Part shown: positions 25,782 through 35,120 of the stretch, one piece after another
Layout: the number at the start of each line of letters is the position of its first letter
Numbering within the stretch: position 1 is the first letter of the stretch
NCBI RefSeq assembly: GCF_000211815.1
Contig: NZ_GL890931.1
Span: 52,553-116,552, forward strand
Source: Moorena producens 3L
GTDB taxonomy: Bacteria > Cyanobacteriota > Cyanobacteriia > Cyanobacteriales > Coleofasciculaceae
Length of the DNA stretch: 64,000 nt
Direction of reading: 5' to 3'
The notes under the pieces: generated by a model
What the model was told of the DNA's origin: nothing
Databases searched by the model: none
What the model saw: the letters and a program-made list of their open reading frames with translations, nothing else
Program-made: the position numbers and the translations under genes

Positions 25782-25952
25782 GCTTATTAAGTATTAAGTA
25801 TGAAGGATGAAGTATTAGGTATTAGGTATTAGGTATTAATCATGAAGGATGAAATAGTCTAATTTATTGGTTGTTAAATAACTGGTATCGTTTGAGCTAT
25901 ATCTGTTTATCCTTCAATATTTGCCTTTTTTACTTTATCTTTCATGCTTCAC
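25782..25952. repeat. ATTAGGT heptamer repeats between converging genes
   Basis: 25795-25840 has several AGTATTAGGT/ATTAGGT units followed by a second ATGAAGGATGAA. It lies between the convergent dps (+) and the histidine kinase gene (-). No gene or clear terminator stem is seen. Confidence 0.5.
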
Positions 25953-27347
25953 TTAGGAGTTTGATTGGAAAAAAACTGGAGCACTAAAGTGTTCCTTATC
26001 GAAGGAAGTAACTGGCTTGGGCAATCGAAGAGTAAACCTACTACCAACACCTCGTTCGCTGTATACTTGCAAGCTACCGTGGTGGGCAATAGCGATCGCA
26101 TTAGCAATTGCCAGCCCTAATCCGGAACCTCCTGTGTGACGAGAGCGATCGCTATTGACTCGATAAAAGCGATCAAAAATTCGCCCTTGGTCTTCTTGGG
26201 CAATACCAATCCCCGTATCTTCTACCTGGATCACCGCGTGTTGGTCGCTCTTGTCTAAAATAACAGTTACTTTACCACCCACAGGGGTGTATTGGATACC
26301 ATTAATAATTAAATTAGAAACTAGGCGATAAAGCTGCTCAGAATCACCCACAACCTCCAGAGGAGTTGGCACTAGCACCGAAGATGTCAGTGTAATTTCG
26401 GAAGCGATTGCCAAGGCTGCCAATTCCTCAACTAAATCGCTAACCAGGTCATTGAGACAGCATGTCTGGTGACGTACAGATGCTGGTTGTCTATCTAAGC
26501 GAGACAACAACAACAAATCCGCAACTAACTGAGTCAGCCGCTGATTTTGACGTTCAACAATTTCAAGAATGTTTCGTGCTTCTTGTTGATCCAAGCTAGG
26601 CATCAAAAGTGCCGACTCAACCGTTGCCAGTGTCGCAGCTATCGGTGTCCGTAGCTCGTGGGCAGCATCAGCGGTAAACTGTTGAATCTGTCTGTAGGAT
26701 TGGTAAATAGGTTGCATCGCCAACCCTGCTAACCACCAACTGCCACTGCCGACTAAGATCATTGCCATTGGCAGCCCCAATACCAAGATTAATTTTACCG
26801 TATTGAGGTACTCCTTGAGGTATTGGAAAGAGTGCCCCACCTGCAAATACCCCCAATCCCGCTGATCTTGAGTATGTAGCGATAGAGAAATTTGGTGATA
26901 GGAGTTGCCCTTACCATCGGACAGGGTTTGCCAAGGTGCTTGATTAAACACCTGGGGTAATCCCTCTGGGTAAGTTCCTGCAATGGCAATTAAACGTCCT
27001 GAGGTATCAAATAGCCGGATGTAGTAGTGAGCTTGGCTAACAGCACTGAGGATGTGGCGTTGGGGACTAACCAGTGGTTTAGAACAGTTAACTCCAACGA
27101 TACACAGATTAGGTAAAAGTTCCCCAATTATTGGCTCTACCCGTCCCGGTTCCTTGAGTTTCCATTCCAGACTATCATGGAGTGTCCCCGCAACGGATTT
27201 TAACTCCCGGTCTGAAGTGACTAAATGGGTATGAGCGATCCCTCTGTAAACACCAAATCCCAACAAGCTCAAAATAAACCCCATGACAATGGCATAGGAA
27301 AGTGCTAATTTTCCACGAGTCTGGTTAAATAGCTTATTTTGATTCAT
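25953..27347 (-). CDS. rppB: Membrane sensor histidine kinase, RppB/NrsS type
   Basis: 464 residues: TM1 at about 13-33 (LALSYAIVMGFILSLLGFGV), a periplasmic loop of about 150 residues containing CIVGVNC, TM2 at about 185-205, then HisKA with phospho-acceptor His in FTADAAHELRTP and an HATPase with NLIINGIQYTP, DTGIGI and GGSGLGLAIANAIA. The match is to the cyanobacterial RppB/NrsS family that senses nickel or redox state. The two periplasmic cysteines of CIVGVNC might take part in metal sensing, an inference. Its start overlaps the stop of the response regulator by one base, so the pair is an operon. Confidence 0.9.
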   Translation of the reverse strand: MNQNKLFNQTRGKLALSYAIVMGFILSLLGFGVYRGIAHTHLVTSDRELKSVAGTLHDSLEWKLKEPGRVEPIIGELLPNLCIVGVNCSKPLVSPQRHILSAVSQAHYYIRLFDTSGRLIAIAGTYPEGLPQVFNQAPWQTLSDGKGNSYHQISLSLHTQDQRDWGYLQVGHSFQYLKEYLNTVKLILVLGLPMAMILVGSGSWWLAGLAMQPIYQSYRQIQQFTADAAHELRTPIAATLATVESALLMPSLDQQEARNILEIVERQNQRLTQLVADLLLLSRLDRQPASVRHQTCCLNDLVSDLVEELAALAIASEITLTSSVLVPTPLEVVGDSEQLYRLVSNLIINGIQYTPVGGKVTVILDKSDQHAVIQVEDTGIGIAQEDQGRIFDRFYRVNSDRSRHTGGSGLGLAIANAIAIAHHGSLQVYSERGVGSRFTLRLPKPVTSFDKEHFSAPVFFQSNS

Positions 27348-28042
27348 TATTTTTTCAGATTGAGACGATACCCCAAACCATGCACAGTTTCAATGGGAAT
27401 GCTGGAGTTGATTGATTCGAGTTTCCGACGTAGCAGGCGCATTTGAGCCGCCACTACGTTACTAATTGGTTCTGCATTCACTTCCCAAAGTTGATTGCGA
27501 ATTTGGTTGGTGGTCATCACCTGATTGGGATGCTTCATAAAATACTCTAAGAGCTGGAATTCTTTATTCGTGAGTGGAACGTGGAGTTTCTCACCGTTAG
27601 CAGCAAGACGATAAACCGTTCGGTTACCATAATCTAGAATAAGGTCACCCACCTGAAGTTGTTGGGGCTGGAGTAGGGGTGTTCGCCGGTGCAAGGCTCT
27701 AACTCTTGCTAGCAACTCTGCCATTAGGAACGGTTTGACTAAATAATCATCGGCTCCGGTATCCAAACCCATCACTCTATCTTCCAGGCGGTCTTTTGCC
27801 GTTAGCATCAAAATAGGCAAGGGATTATTACTATAGCGTAACTGACGCAGTAACTCTAGTCCGGATAGCCCTGGTAGCAACCAGTCGAAGATAGCTAAGG
27901 TATATTGGGTTTCGTGATTGTTTAAATAACCCCAAGCTTCAGTACCGTTAACAACCAAGTCCACCACATACTTCTCTATATTCAACGCTCGCTTAATTGC
28001 AGCACCCAAGTCTGGCTCATCTTCAACTAGCAGTACTCTCAT
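27347..28042 (-). CDS. rppA: OmpR-family response regulator, RppA/NrsR type
   Basis: 231 residues: receiver with acidic pocket LLVEDEPD, phospho-acceptor D53 in IFDWLLPG, MLTAKD and the K of DYLVKPF; C-terminal winged helix with LTNKEFQLLEYFMKHP and VHGLGYRLN. It pairs with the kinase gene that follows immediately. It is transcribed away from the RND efflux genes (start to start 487 bp), an arrangement expected for a regulator of the divergent efflux operon, as with nrsRS and nrsBACD in Synechocystis. Confidence 0.92.
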   Translation of the reverse strand: MRVLLVEDEPDLGAAIKRALNIEKYVVDLVVNGTEAWGYLNNHETQYTLAIFDWLLPGLSGLELLRQLRYSNNPLPILMLTAKDRLEDRVMGLDTGADDYLVKPFLMAELLARVRALHRRTPLLQPQQLQVGDLILDYGNRTVYRLAANGEKLHVPLTNKEFQLLEYFMKHPNQVMTTNQIRNQLWEVNAEPISNVVAAQMRLLRRKLESINSSIPIETVHGLGYRLNLKK

Positions 28043-28529
28043 CTGTCTTTTCTCGCTGGATACTTTGTCTATAGTAGCGATATGCGCGAAACAAAGCGGG
28101 GCAGAGTGTAACTTTCTGTGGATAAATTAGCTTAAAGCTGCACGCACCTATAGTCAATGTATGTAATAGCAAAGGGAATTTCGGAGCAGGGAATAGCGAG
28201 TAGCAATTCTAGAATATGGCATCAAAAAGTATCACAATTACTACACGTAGCCTAAACCATTAATTCTAAAACATAGAATTAAATTGTGACATTAATTAAA
28301 AAAAATAATTAACAAATCAATTTCCTACTCTCAGAAGCTGAAGGCTTACCAAAGTCCTAAAAAAAATAATTTCATTGATACCTAAAATTTCATCCTGATT
28401 TCATATTTGCTTGTGATACTTAATCAAGACGACAGCAAATGACCATCTGGATGCAAACCTTAGGTATCTGGGTGGAGGCTATGGTGACTACTTGCACCCT
28501 CTGCTGAGCATCAAAAGCACTGATCCATT
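28043..28529. promoter_or_regulatory. Divergent control region of rppAB and the RND efflux operon
   Basis: Three direct TTTCAT boxes lie at 28370-28375, 28388-28393 and 28399-28404. The last two are 11 bp apart (start to start), the spacing of OmpR/PhoB-type tandem half-sites, and all are upstream of the adaptor gene. AT-rich DNA with ATTCTAAAACATAGAATT (28262-28279, inverted repeat) lies nearer rppA. Binding by RppA is an inference. The first part (28140-28200) is repeat-like. Confidence 0.45.
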
Positions 28530-30191
28530 ATGCACAAGACAGAAAAAATCCTGGCTTCAACGTTTACCTTTTTGCTGGTGATAGCGATCGCACCAGTTGC
28601 TGTTTTCGCCCATGCCGGGCATGGAAATGAGTTCCAAAGCGGAACCGAAGCCACCAGCAATCCCGAAGGAATTAAGGTAGATGCCACAACCGCTAGTCAA
28701 ATTGGGATTAAACTCCAATCCGTCTCTAGGCAGTTTTTGGATATTGGTATTCAAACCACGGGGCAAATTGAAACCCAGCCCAACCAACAGGCGCAAGTAA
28801 CAGCACCGATTCCCGGTACAGTTGCTAAACTTTTGGTCAAACCAGGTCAGAGGGTCAAGAAAGGTCAAGCGGTTGCTGTCATTTCTAGCTTGGAGTTAAT
28901 TGAATTGCGGGTTGAGTCTCTCGACAGACTGACTGAAGCTAAGGCCACATTGGGAGAAGCTCAGGCAAATCTGGAACTAGCTAGGGAAAATTTAGAACGT
29001 CAGCGTCAAATTGCTGCTGCTGAAATCGATGAAGCTGAAACTCAGCTAGCAGTAGCCCAAGAAGAGTACGATAAAGACCTAGCATTAGCAATCGAAGGTG
29101 CTCTGGCTCGACGTCAGATGCTAGAGTCGAAAACTAAGCTAGCAGAGGCTAAAACGTTACTGAAAAGAGCATTTAGCCGTCGGGAAGTTCTCGAAGCAGA
29201 AGCGGAATTAAAACGGGCTCAAACAGCGGTTAAGGCTGCCAAATCCCGGGTTCAACTGAGCGATACTACCTACAAAACCCGACTGCAACAACTTAGTAAT
29301 TCTGCTAATGAGCAAGGAAAGGTAACGGTGCTTGCTCCAATTTCCGGTACAGTAGCGCAGTGGAAACTAACCTTGGGTGAATCGTTTGAAGACGCAGGTG
29401 GGCAACTGATGACGATTGTTAACAATAATCAAGTCTGGGCAACTGCTAATATTTATGAAAAAGATTTATATAAGGTAAAAATAGGTCAGAAGGTCAGATT
29501 AGAAGTTTCTAGTCTGCCTAATCAGACTTTTACAGGTCAAGTTACCCAAATCGACCCTATCGTGGCAGGTCAGACACGAGTAGTGCCAGTGAGGGTAAAG
29601 TTGGATAATCCTGGAGGGCAACTAAAACCAGGAATGTTTGCTCAATTAAATATTCTTACTGATAAAACCAGTGTAGCTACTTTAGCGATTTCTCAAGATG
29701 CTTTGGTGGATGCTAATGGTAAACAACTGGTTTATGTAGAAAATGGTCAGAACTTCTATGAACCTGTAGAACTTACTCTTGGTTCAACTTTTGGGGATTT
29801 GGTAGAAGTCAAGAATGGTTTATTTGAAGGTGACCAGATTGTGGCTGAAGGCGGGGTGATGTTGTATGCCCAATCCCTAAGGGGTGGCTCTAAAGCTGAT
29901 CACCATGACCATGAGCAAGAAGAACATAATCATAAGGCAACATCGACTAATGTTAATGTTGCTAGCCTACCCTGGTGGTGGGTTTTTCCTGTAGGAGGGG
30001 TAATTACAGCTGGTGCTTTTATGCTCGGACGCCGCACTGCTTCACAATCAAGACCAGCACCTATAGAAATTTCCGATGGGCTGACCAATAATAGCTATCA
30101 TCCCACTGCTGATGTAAAAGGAAATGCCCAGAGCAATGGGGATGGCTATTTAGATTCGGCCATTCCTAATAGTTTCGTAAACAGGCAATAA
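28530..30191 (+). CDS. RND efflux periplasmic adaptor, NrsB/CzcB type
   Basis: 553 residues. The N-terminal signal segment (LASTFTFLLVIAIAPVAVFA) is followed by a HAGHGNEF metal-binding-like stretch, a lipoyl/barrel half (GTVAKLLVKPGQRVKKGQ), a long coiled-coil hairpin (about 130-255), then the second lipoyl half and beta-barrel domains. Near residues 451-470 is a His-rich loop (DHHDHEQEEHNHK) and then a predicted membrane helix (WWWVFPVGGVITAGAFML), an unusual extra C-terminal anchor. It links the inner-membrane pump to an outer-membrane channel. The histidines point to a divalent metal such as Ni, Co or Zn; the exact ion cannot be read. Confidence 0.88.
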   Translation: MHKTEKILASTFTFLLVIAIAPVAVFAHAGHGNEFQSGTEATSNPEGIKVDATTASQIGIKLQSVSRQFLDIGIQTTGQIETQPNQQAQVTAPIPGTVAKLLVKPGQRVKKGQAVAVISSLELIELRVESLDRLTEAKATLGEAQANLELARENLERQRQIAAAEIDEAETQLAVAQEEYDKDLALAIEGALARRQMLESKTKLAEAKTLLKRAFSRREVLEAEAELKRAQTAVKAAKSRVQLSDTTYKTRLQQLSNSANEQGKVTVLAPISGTVAQWKLTLGESFEDAGGQLMTIVNNNQVWATANIYEKDLYKVKIGQKVRLEVSSLPNQTFTGQVTQIDPIVAGQTRVVPVRVKLDNPGGQLKPGMFAQLNILTDKTSVATLAISQDALVDANGKQLVYVENGQNFYEPVELTLGSTFGDLVEVKNGLFEGDQIVAEGGVMLYAQSLRGGSKADHHDHEQEEHNHKATSTNVNVASLPWWWVFPVGGVITAGAFMLGRRTASQSRPAPIEISDGLTNNSYHPTADVKGNAQSNGDGYLDSAIPNSFVNRQ

Positions 30192-30217
30192 TCAGCAAGG
30201 CTGTAGGTAAGACCAAA

Positions 30218-33200
30218 ATGCTTAACTCGATCCTGAAGTGGTCTATTGCTCGACGCTGGCTAGTTGTAATTGGCGCTATCATCGTCACAGTTTGGGGATT
30301 TGGCATTGTTTCCCAAATGCCCTTAGATGTATTTCCCAATTTTGCTCCTCCCCAAGTTGAAATTCAAACGGAAGCGCCGGGATTGGCTCCAGAAGAAGTG
30401 GAATCTTTAGTTACAATGCCTGTCGAAAGTGCGATCAATGGCATTCCTGGATTGACTACAGTACGATCCTCTTCGGGAGTGGGCATTTCTGTAGTAAAAG
30501 TTATCTTCAAATGGGATACTAATATCTATCAAGCTCGCCAGTTAGTAACTGAACGATTACAACAAGCTGCTGCCAGATTACCAGAAGGAGTAGAATCACC
30601 GCAAATTTCTCCCCTTTCCTCGCCCATTGGTACCATTCTTTCCTACGCTTTTACCATTGACGAAGATGTAGAGACAGGAGATGTCCCCTCTGAAATTGAC
30701 CTAATGGCTGTGCGTCGATTGGTTGACCGAGATATTACCAACCAATTATTGGCAGTAGCGGGGGTAACTCAGGTAATTGCCTATGGGGGAGATGTACGTC
30801 AGTATCAGGTACTGGTTGACCCTGCCAAGTTAACCGCTTTTGATGTTTCCTTAGCAGAAGTTACCGAAGCAGCAGCAGCAGCAAATACTAATGCAGCGGG
30901 TGGCTTTCTGATTAGTCCAGACAAGGAACTATTAATTCGAGGCATTGGACGAGTTGAGTCAATAGAGGATTTAGAACAATCGGTGGTAGTGGCACGTAAT
31001 GGCACACCATTGCTGCTTTCTGATATCGCCGATGTCCGAATTGGTGCTGCATTGAAGCGGGGTGATGGTAGCTTGGATGGAAAAAAAGCGATTGTGGTGC
31101 TAGTTAACAAACAGCCCCTGGCTGATACTCCTACTGTTACTAAAGCCGTAGAAGCAGCCATGGAGGAAATTAAAGAGGGTTTGCCGGAGAATGTCAAGGT
31201 TACTGTTACCTTTCGCCAATCCGATTTTATTGATGCCTCAATTAAAAATGTCAGGAATGCTTTGCGCGATGGCATCATCATTGTTTCTATTATTCTGTTT
31301 CTGTTCTTGATGAACTGGCGCACTGCCATTATTACCCTCAGCGCCATTCCTCTGTCTTTGTTGATTGGGATGATGCTACTCAATCTCTTTGGTTTGGGAA
31401 TTAATACCATGACTCTGGGAGGACTAGCTGTAGCAATTGGGTCAGTGGTGGATGACTCGATTGTGGACATGGAAAATTGCTATCGGGGATTACGGAAAAA
31501 TCAGCAAGCAGGAAATCCCCTCAACCCATTACAGGTGGTTTATAACACTTCAGTGGAAGTGCGAGTGAGTGTGCTGTTTTCTACAGTAATTATCGCTGTA
31601 GTCTTCGCACCAATTTTCACCCTTACTGGTGTTGAAGGTCGTATCTTTGCACCGATGGGAGTAGCCTATCTCGTATCAATTTTTGCCTCTACATTTGTAG
31701 CCCTGACCCTGAGTCCAGCTTTGTGTGCTTTCTTGCTTGCTACTGTACAGTTACCGGAAGAAGAAACTTGGGTAGCGCGCTTTTCTAAAAAACTATATCA
31801 GCCATTAATTCGGTTTTCTCTTCATGCTCCCAGTCTAGTTTTGCTAACAGCAGTAGCCGGGTTTGTCGCTTCTATAATTATTTTTACCTCTCTAGGACGA
31901 GTCTTTTTACCAGAGTTTCAGGAGCGATCGCTTGTGAATGCTTTCACTCTTTATCCCGGTGTCTCTCTGGAAATGACGAATCGGGCTGGTTCAGCCATGC
32001 AACTAGCTCTCAAAGATGACCCCCGGTTTGAGTCAGTGCAGTTACGTTCAGGGCGTGCTCCCGGTGATGCTGATGCTGGTAGTGTTACTCTCGGCCATTT
32101 GGATGTGGAAATTTCAGATGAGGGGATGAAAGACCGAAAAGCAACCATTGAGAAACTGCGTGAGGAATTTGCCAAGTTACCAGGGGTAGCTCCTAGTATT
32201 GGTGGTTTTATTTCCCACCGCATGGATGAAGTCCTCTCAGGAGTCAGGAGTGCGATCGCAGTAAAAATTTTTGGTCCGGAACTTTCCGAATTACGAACTA
32301 TTGGTGCTCAAGTTCGAGATGGGATGCAAGATATTCCTGGTGTGGTGGATCTAATTCTTGAACCCCAAATTCCGATCAAACAGGTGCAAATTAAGTTTGA
32401 CCGCGCTGCTGCTGCTCGTTATGGTCTTAGTGTTGGTCAGCTGGCAGAAATTGTTGAAACTGCTCTCAATGGTAAAGTCGTGTCGCAGGTACTGGAAGAG
32501 CAACAGTTATTTGATTTAGTAGTGTGGTTGAAAGCCGAATACCGCAATAATCTTAATACCATTAGCAACCTCCTAGTTGACACTCCCACGGGCACTAAAA
32601 TTCCTCTTGCCCAAGTTGCTAACATTAGTTATGGTAAGGGACCAAACACCATCAACCGCGAAAATGTTTCTCGGCTGATTGTGGTTTCAGCTAACGTTGC
32701 TGATCGAGATTTAGGTAGTGTAGTTGAAGAGATTCAAGCCACAGTCAAGGAGAGAGTACAATTACCTTCTGGCTACTTTATCCAATATGGAGGACAGTTT
32801 GAATCAGAACAACGAGCATCCCAAAATTTACTAGTATTCGGTACTCTGGCACTGATTGTAATTGCTGTTTTAATGTACTTTGCTGTCAAGTCAATTTCAG
32901 CAACAGTGATGATTATGCTCAATCTACCTCTAGCATTAACTGGGGGAATTTTTTCCGTTGCCCTCGGTGGTGGTATTGTCTCTGTTGCTTCCATGGTAGG
33001 GTTTATCACTCTCTTTGGTGTTGCTACCCGCAATGGTTTACTTCTGGTAGATAATTACAACAATAAATTGGCTCAGGGAATGCCTTTGAGTCAAGTGATT
33101 ATTGAAGGTTCAACGGAACGATTAGTGGCAATTTTAATGACGGCGTTGACTTCAGCTTTAGGGATGGTTCCTCTCGTAATTGGCACGGGGGCAGGGAAAG

Positions 33201-33388
33201 AAATTTTACAGCCATTGGCAATAGTTGTGCTGGGAGGATTGTTTACTTCTACAGCTTTAACCTTATTGGTATTACCAGCTTTGTATGCTCAGTTTGGTCG
33301 CTTTTTCATATCTAAACCCATCAATTCTGGTATTTCACCTGAAGACTTAAATTCATCCTTTAAACGTGGTTCAGTGGTGGGTCAATAG
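30218..33388 (+). CDS. RND heavy-metal efflux pump, NrsA/CzcA type
   Basis: 1056 residues, the right length for an HME-RND permease. Twelve hydrophobic helices fit the standard layout: one near the N-terminus (WLVVIGAIIVTVWGFGIV), a block at about 340-540, one near 555-575 and a block at about 870-1035. Family hallmarks include PLDVFPNFAPPQVEIQTEAP, VEGRIFAPMGVAYLVSI and the TM4 acidic VVDDSIVDMEN, with proton-relay Asp residues. It follows the adaptor gene by 26 bp. No outer-membrane factor gene is in the window; TolC would have to be encoded elsewhere. Confidence 0.92.
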   Translation: MLNSILKWSIARRWLVVIGAIIVTVWGFGIVSQMPLDVFPNFAPPQVEIQTEAPGLAPEEVESLVTMPVESAINGIPGLTTVRSSSGVGISVVKVIFKWDTNIYQARQLVTERLQQAAARLPEGVESPQISPLSSPIGTILSYAFTIDEDVETGDVPSEIDLMAVRRLVDRDITNQLLAVAGVTQVIAYGGDVRQYQVLVDPAKLTAFDVSLAEVTEAAAAANTNAAGGFLISPDKELLIRGIGRVESIEDLEQSVVVARNGTPLLLSDIADVRIGAALKRGDGSLDGKKAIVVLVNKQPLADTPTVTKAVEAAMEEIKEGLPENVKVTVTFRQSDFIDASIKNVRNALRDGIIIVSIILFLFLMNWRTAIITLSAIPLSLLIGMMLLNLFGLGINTMTLGGLAVAIGSVVDDSIVDMENCYRGLRKNQQAGNPLNPLQVVYNTSVEVRVSVLFSTVIIAVVFAPIFTLTGVEGRIFAPMGVAYLVSIFASTFVALTLSPALCAFLLATVQLPEEETWVARFSKKLYQPLIRFSLHAPSLVLLTAVAGFVASIIIFTSLGRVFLPEFQERSLVNAFTLYPGVSLEMTNRAGSAMQLALKDDPRFESVQLRSGRAPGDADAGSVTLGHLDVEISDEGMKDRKATIEKLREEFAKLPGVAPSIGGFISHRMDEVLSGVRSAIAVKIFGPELSELRTIGAQVRDGMQDIPGVVDLILEPQIPIKQVQIKFDRAAAARYGLSVGQLAEIVETALNGKVVSQVLEEQQLFDLVVWLKAEYRNNLNTISNLLVDTPTGTKIPLAQVANISYGKGPNTINRENVSRLIVVSANVADRDLGSVVEEIQATVKERVQLPSGYFIQYGGQFESEQRASQNLLVFGTLALIVIAVLMYFAVKSISATVMIMLNLPLALTGGIFSVALGGGIVSVASMVGFITLFGVATRNGLLLVDNYNNKLAQGMPLSQVIIEGSTERLVAILMTALTSALGMVPLVIGTGAGKEILQPLAIVVLGGLFTSTALTLLVLPALYAQFGRFFISKPINSGISPEDLNSSFKRGSVVGQ

Positions 33389-33486
33389 GTAAGTAGTCAG
33401 CTGTAAGCTGTCAGCGGTAAGCTTAGTCAGTATCAACTTTTTTACTGGTTATCAAAAAAATAAATTAGTTTGAAAGGAGTAAAACT

Positions 33487-33960
33487 ATGGGTTCGTGGTT
33501 GCAGTCAAATTTAATTGTTCTATCTAGTTTGGGATTGATATTTTTAGCCTCCTGTGGCAATAGTACAAAAGAGACTACTCAAACTACCTCTTCAGAAACT
33601 GTCACCAAAACTGAGAAGGTTGATTCCTCCAGCCATGGTGATGGTTACTCCCAAGGTGGTCAAATCATTGAATCTGGCCTTTATCATTTAGAATTGTTGC
33701 CTATCGTAGAAAAACAGGGCATTCACTTAGACTTTTTTCTACAACAGGGCGAGGAACACAAAAGTGTATCTAATGCCAAAGTTAAGGCTCAAATTCAGTT
33801 ACCAAATGGTGAGCAAAAGAATCTAGATTTCAGTTATGACCAGGCTGGTAAACATTACGCCGCTTTTTTACCAGGAAAAGCTACTGGGGAATATAAAGTA
33901 GTTATTCAGACTGACATTAACGGAAAAAAAATCAACGGTCGCTTTTCATTTAAACAATAA
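33487..33960 (+). CDS. Small lipoprotein of the metal-efflux cluster
   Basis: 157 residues with a lipobox IFLASCGN (Cys23), then a Thr/Ser-rich linker, SSHGDGYSQG, and a beta-rich domain (IIESGLYHLELLPIVEKQG, KVKAQIQLPNGEQKN, GEYKVVIQTDINGKK) that looks like the YtkA/immunoglobulin-like metal-associated domain. GGAG precedes the ATG. It sits 98 bp after the pump gene and 5 bp before the next gene. A role as a periplasmic metal-binding helper is inferred from context. Confidence 0.7.
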   Translation: MGSWLQSNLIVLSSLGLIFLASCGNSTKETTQTTSSETVTKTEKVDSSSHGDGYSQGGQIIESGLYHLELLPIVEKQGIHLDFFLQQGEEHKSVSNAKVKAQIQLPNGEQKNLDFSYDQAGKHYAAFLPGKATGEYKVVIQTDINGKKINGRFSFKQ

Positions 33961-33980
33961 CTATTGTGGGTAAATACATA

Positions 33981-34853
33981 ATGAATCGTTTGGTTAGCGC
34001 ATTACTAGTTAGTTCTACTTTATTGCTGGCTCAAAGTTGTTCAACACTAGGGCAATCTGGAGATGCATCTGTTGAGGGAGATAAACACCATGGTCACCAT
34101 AATCACAATGAGCATGGTCATCACCATGGTAGCCATGGTCACGGAAATAAACCATCAGTAAAGACTAAAGCTATACTAACGACTCCTTCAACAATTACTT
34201 TAGATAAACCAAATAGTTTGGTAATTGATATTCAAGACTCTGAGGGAAATGCTGTTCCTGATTTTGAGGTTTTTCAAGAAAAAATAATGCATTTAATTGT
34301 AGTCAGTGATGATCTTGAATTTTACGATCATATTCATCCTGATTACAAAGGAAATGGACGCTTTGAAGTTGAAGCTAATTTTCCTAAACCTGGTGATTAT
34401 ACTCTTTTTAGCGATTACAAACCAAGCGGAAACCCAGAGCGAGTGTCTGTAGTAAAAGTAAAAGCACCAGGCACTACTTCATCTCTAAGTGATATAGAAA
34501 TTAAAAATACTAAAGTCTTTGGCAATACCAAGGTTGAGCTGAGTTTTGATAAACCCAAAGTTCAGGCGAATGAAGAAGTTATGATTAGCTTTAAGTTAAA
34601 AGATGCTGCTAATAATAAGCCGGTGAATGATTTACAAACTTATTTGGGAGAAGCTGGTCATTTAGTAATTGTTAAACAATCAGAATCTATAACAGCATCT
34701 GATTACATTCATGCTCACGCACTTCCAGGTAAAACTACTGAACCGATACGTTTTGCTACCCAATTTCCTGAAACAGGCACATATAAAGTGTGGGGTCAAT
34801 TTAAGCGTAATGGTGAGATTGTAACTGCTGATTTCTGGGTCAATGCACTTTGA
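33981..34853 (+). CDS. Histidine-rich lipoprotein of the metal-efflux cluster
   Basis: About 290 residues from the ATG at 33981 (a longer frame starts at 33966). Signal with LLLAQSC, then a stretch with 12 or more histidines alternating with G/N/E (residues about 36-57) and two beta-rich domains. The first contains IMHLIVVSDDLEFYDHIHPD and FPKPGDYTLFSDYKPSG, the second EAGHLVIVKQSESITASDYI and HAHALPG, both with HxHP/HAHA pairs that look like copper or nickel ligands. It resembles YtkA-type proteins found in metal-resistance operons. It probably sequesters or hands metal to the RND adaptor in the periplasm; this is inference. Confidence 0.72.
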   Translation: MNRLVSALLVSSTLLLAQSCSTLGQSGDASVEGDKHHGHHNHNEHGHHHGSHGHGNKPSVKTKAILTTPSTITLDKPNSLVIDIQDSEGNAVPDFEVFQEKIMHLIVVSDDLEFYDHIHPDYKGNGRFEVEANFPKPGDYTLFSDYKPSGNPERVSVVKVKAPGTTSSLSDIEIKNTKVFGNTKVELSFDKPKVQANEEVMISFKLKDAANNKPVNDLQTYLGEAGHLVIVKQSESITASDYIHAHALPGKTTEPIRFATQFPETGTYKVWGQFKRNGEIVTADFWVNAL

Positions 34854-35120
34854 GCAAATATCTAATTTGGTAAGCATTCAGCAGTTGGCTGTCAGCTGTC
34901 AGCTGTCAGCTGTCAGCTGTCAGCCTTTGGCCTTTGGCCACGGCTGATAGCTGTTCGCACCTCAAGCAGCGTGGCCAAAGGCCAGGCGTGCGCGTAGCGC
35001 ATTAGCTGATCGCACTTACCAATAATCACAATCAGGGATATGATAATTACTCTACCGGAGTTGATCAGATTTCCGGAATCTTCTCCTGTCATCTTTTATC
35101 CTTGATACGTCAGCCTGGAA
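34854..35120. repeat. TCAGCTG heptamers and dispersed-repeat fragments
   Basis: 34885-34924 is a TCAGCTG/GCTGTCA tandem array; 34925-34945 has CCTTTGGCCTTTGGCC; 34950-35000 holds GCACCTCAAGCAGCGTGG and GCGTGCGCGTAGCGC pieces of the small dispersed repeat. No gene. It ends the metal cluster. Confidence 0.6.

Noticed and set aside
30805..32625. Antisense ORFs within the RND pump gene
   Set aside because: Shadow frames of a strongly conserved gene with no independent support.
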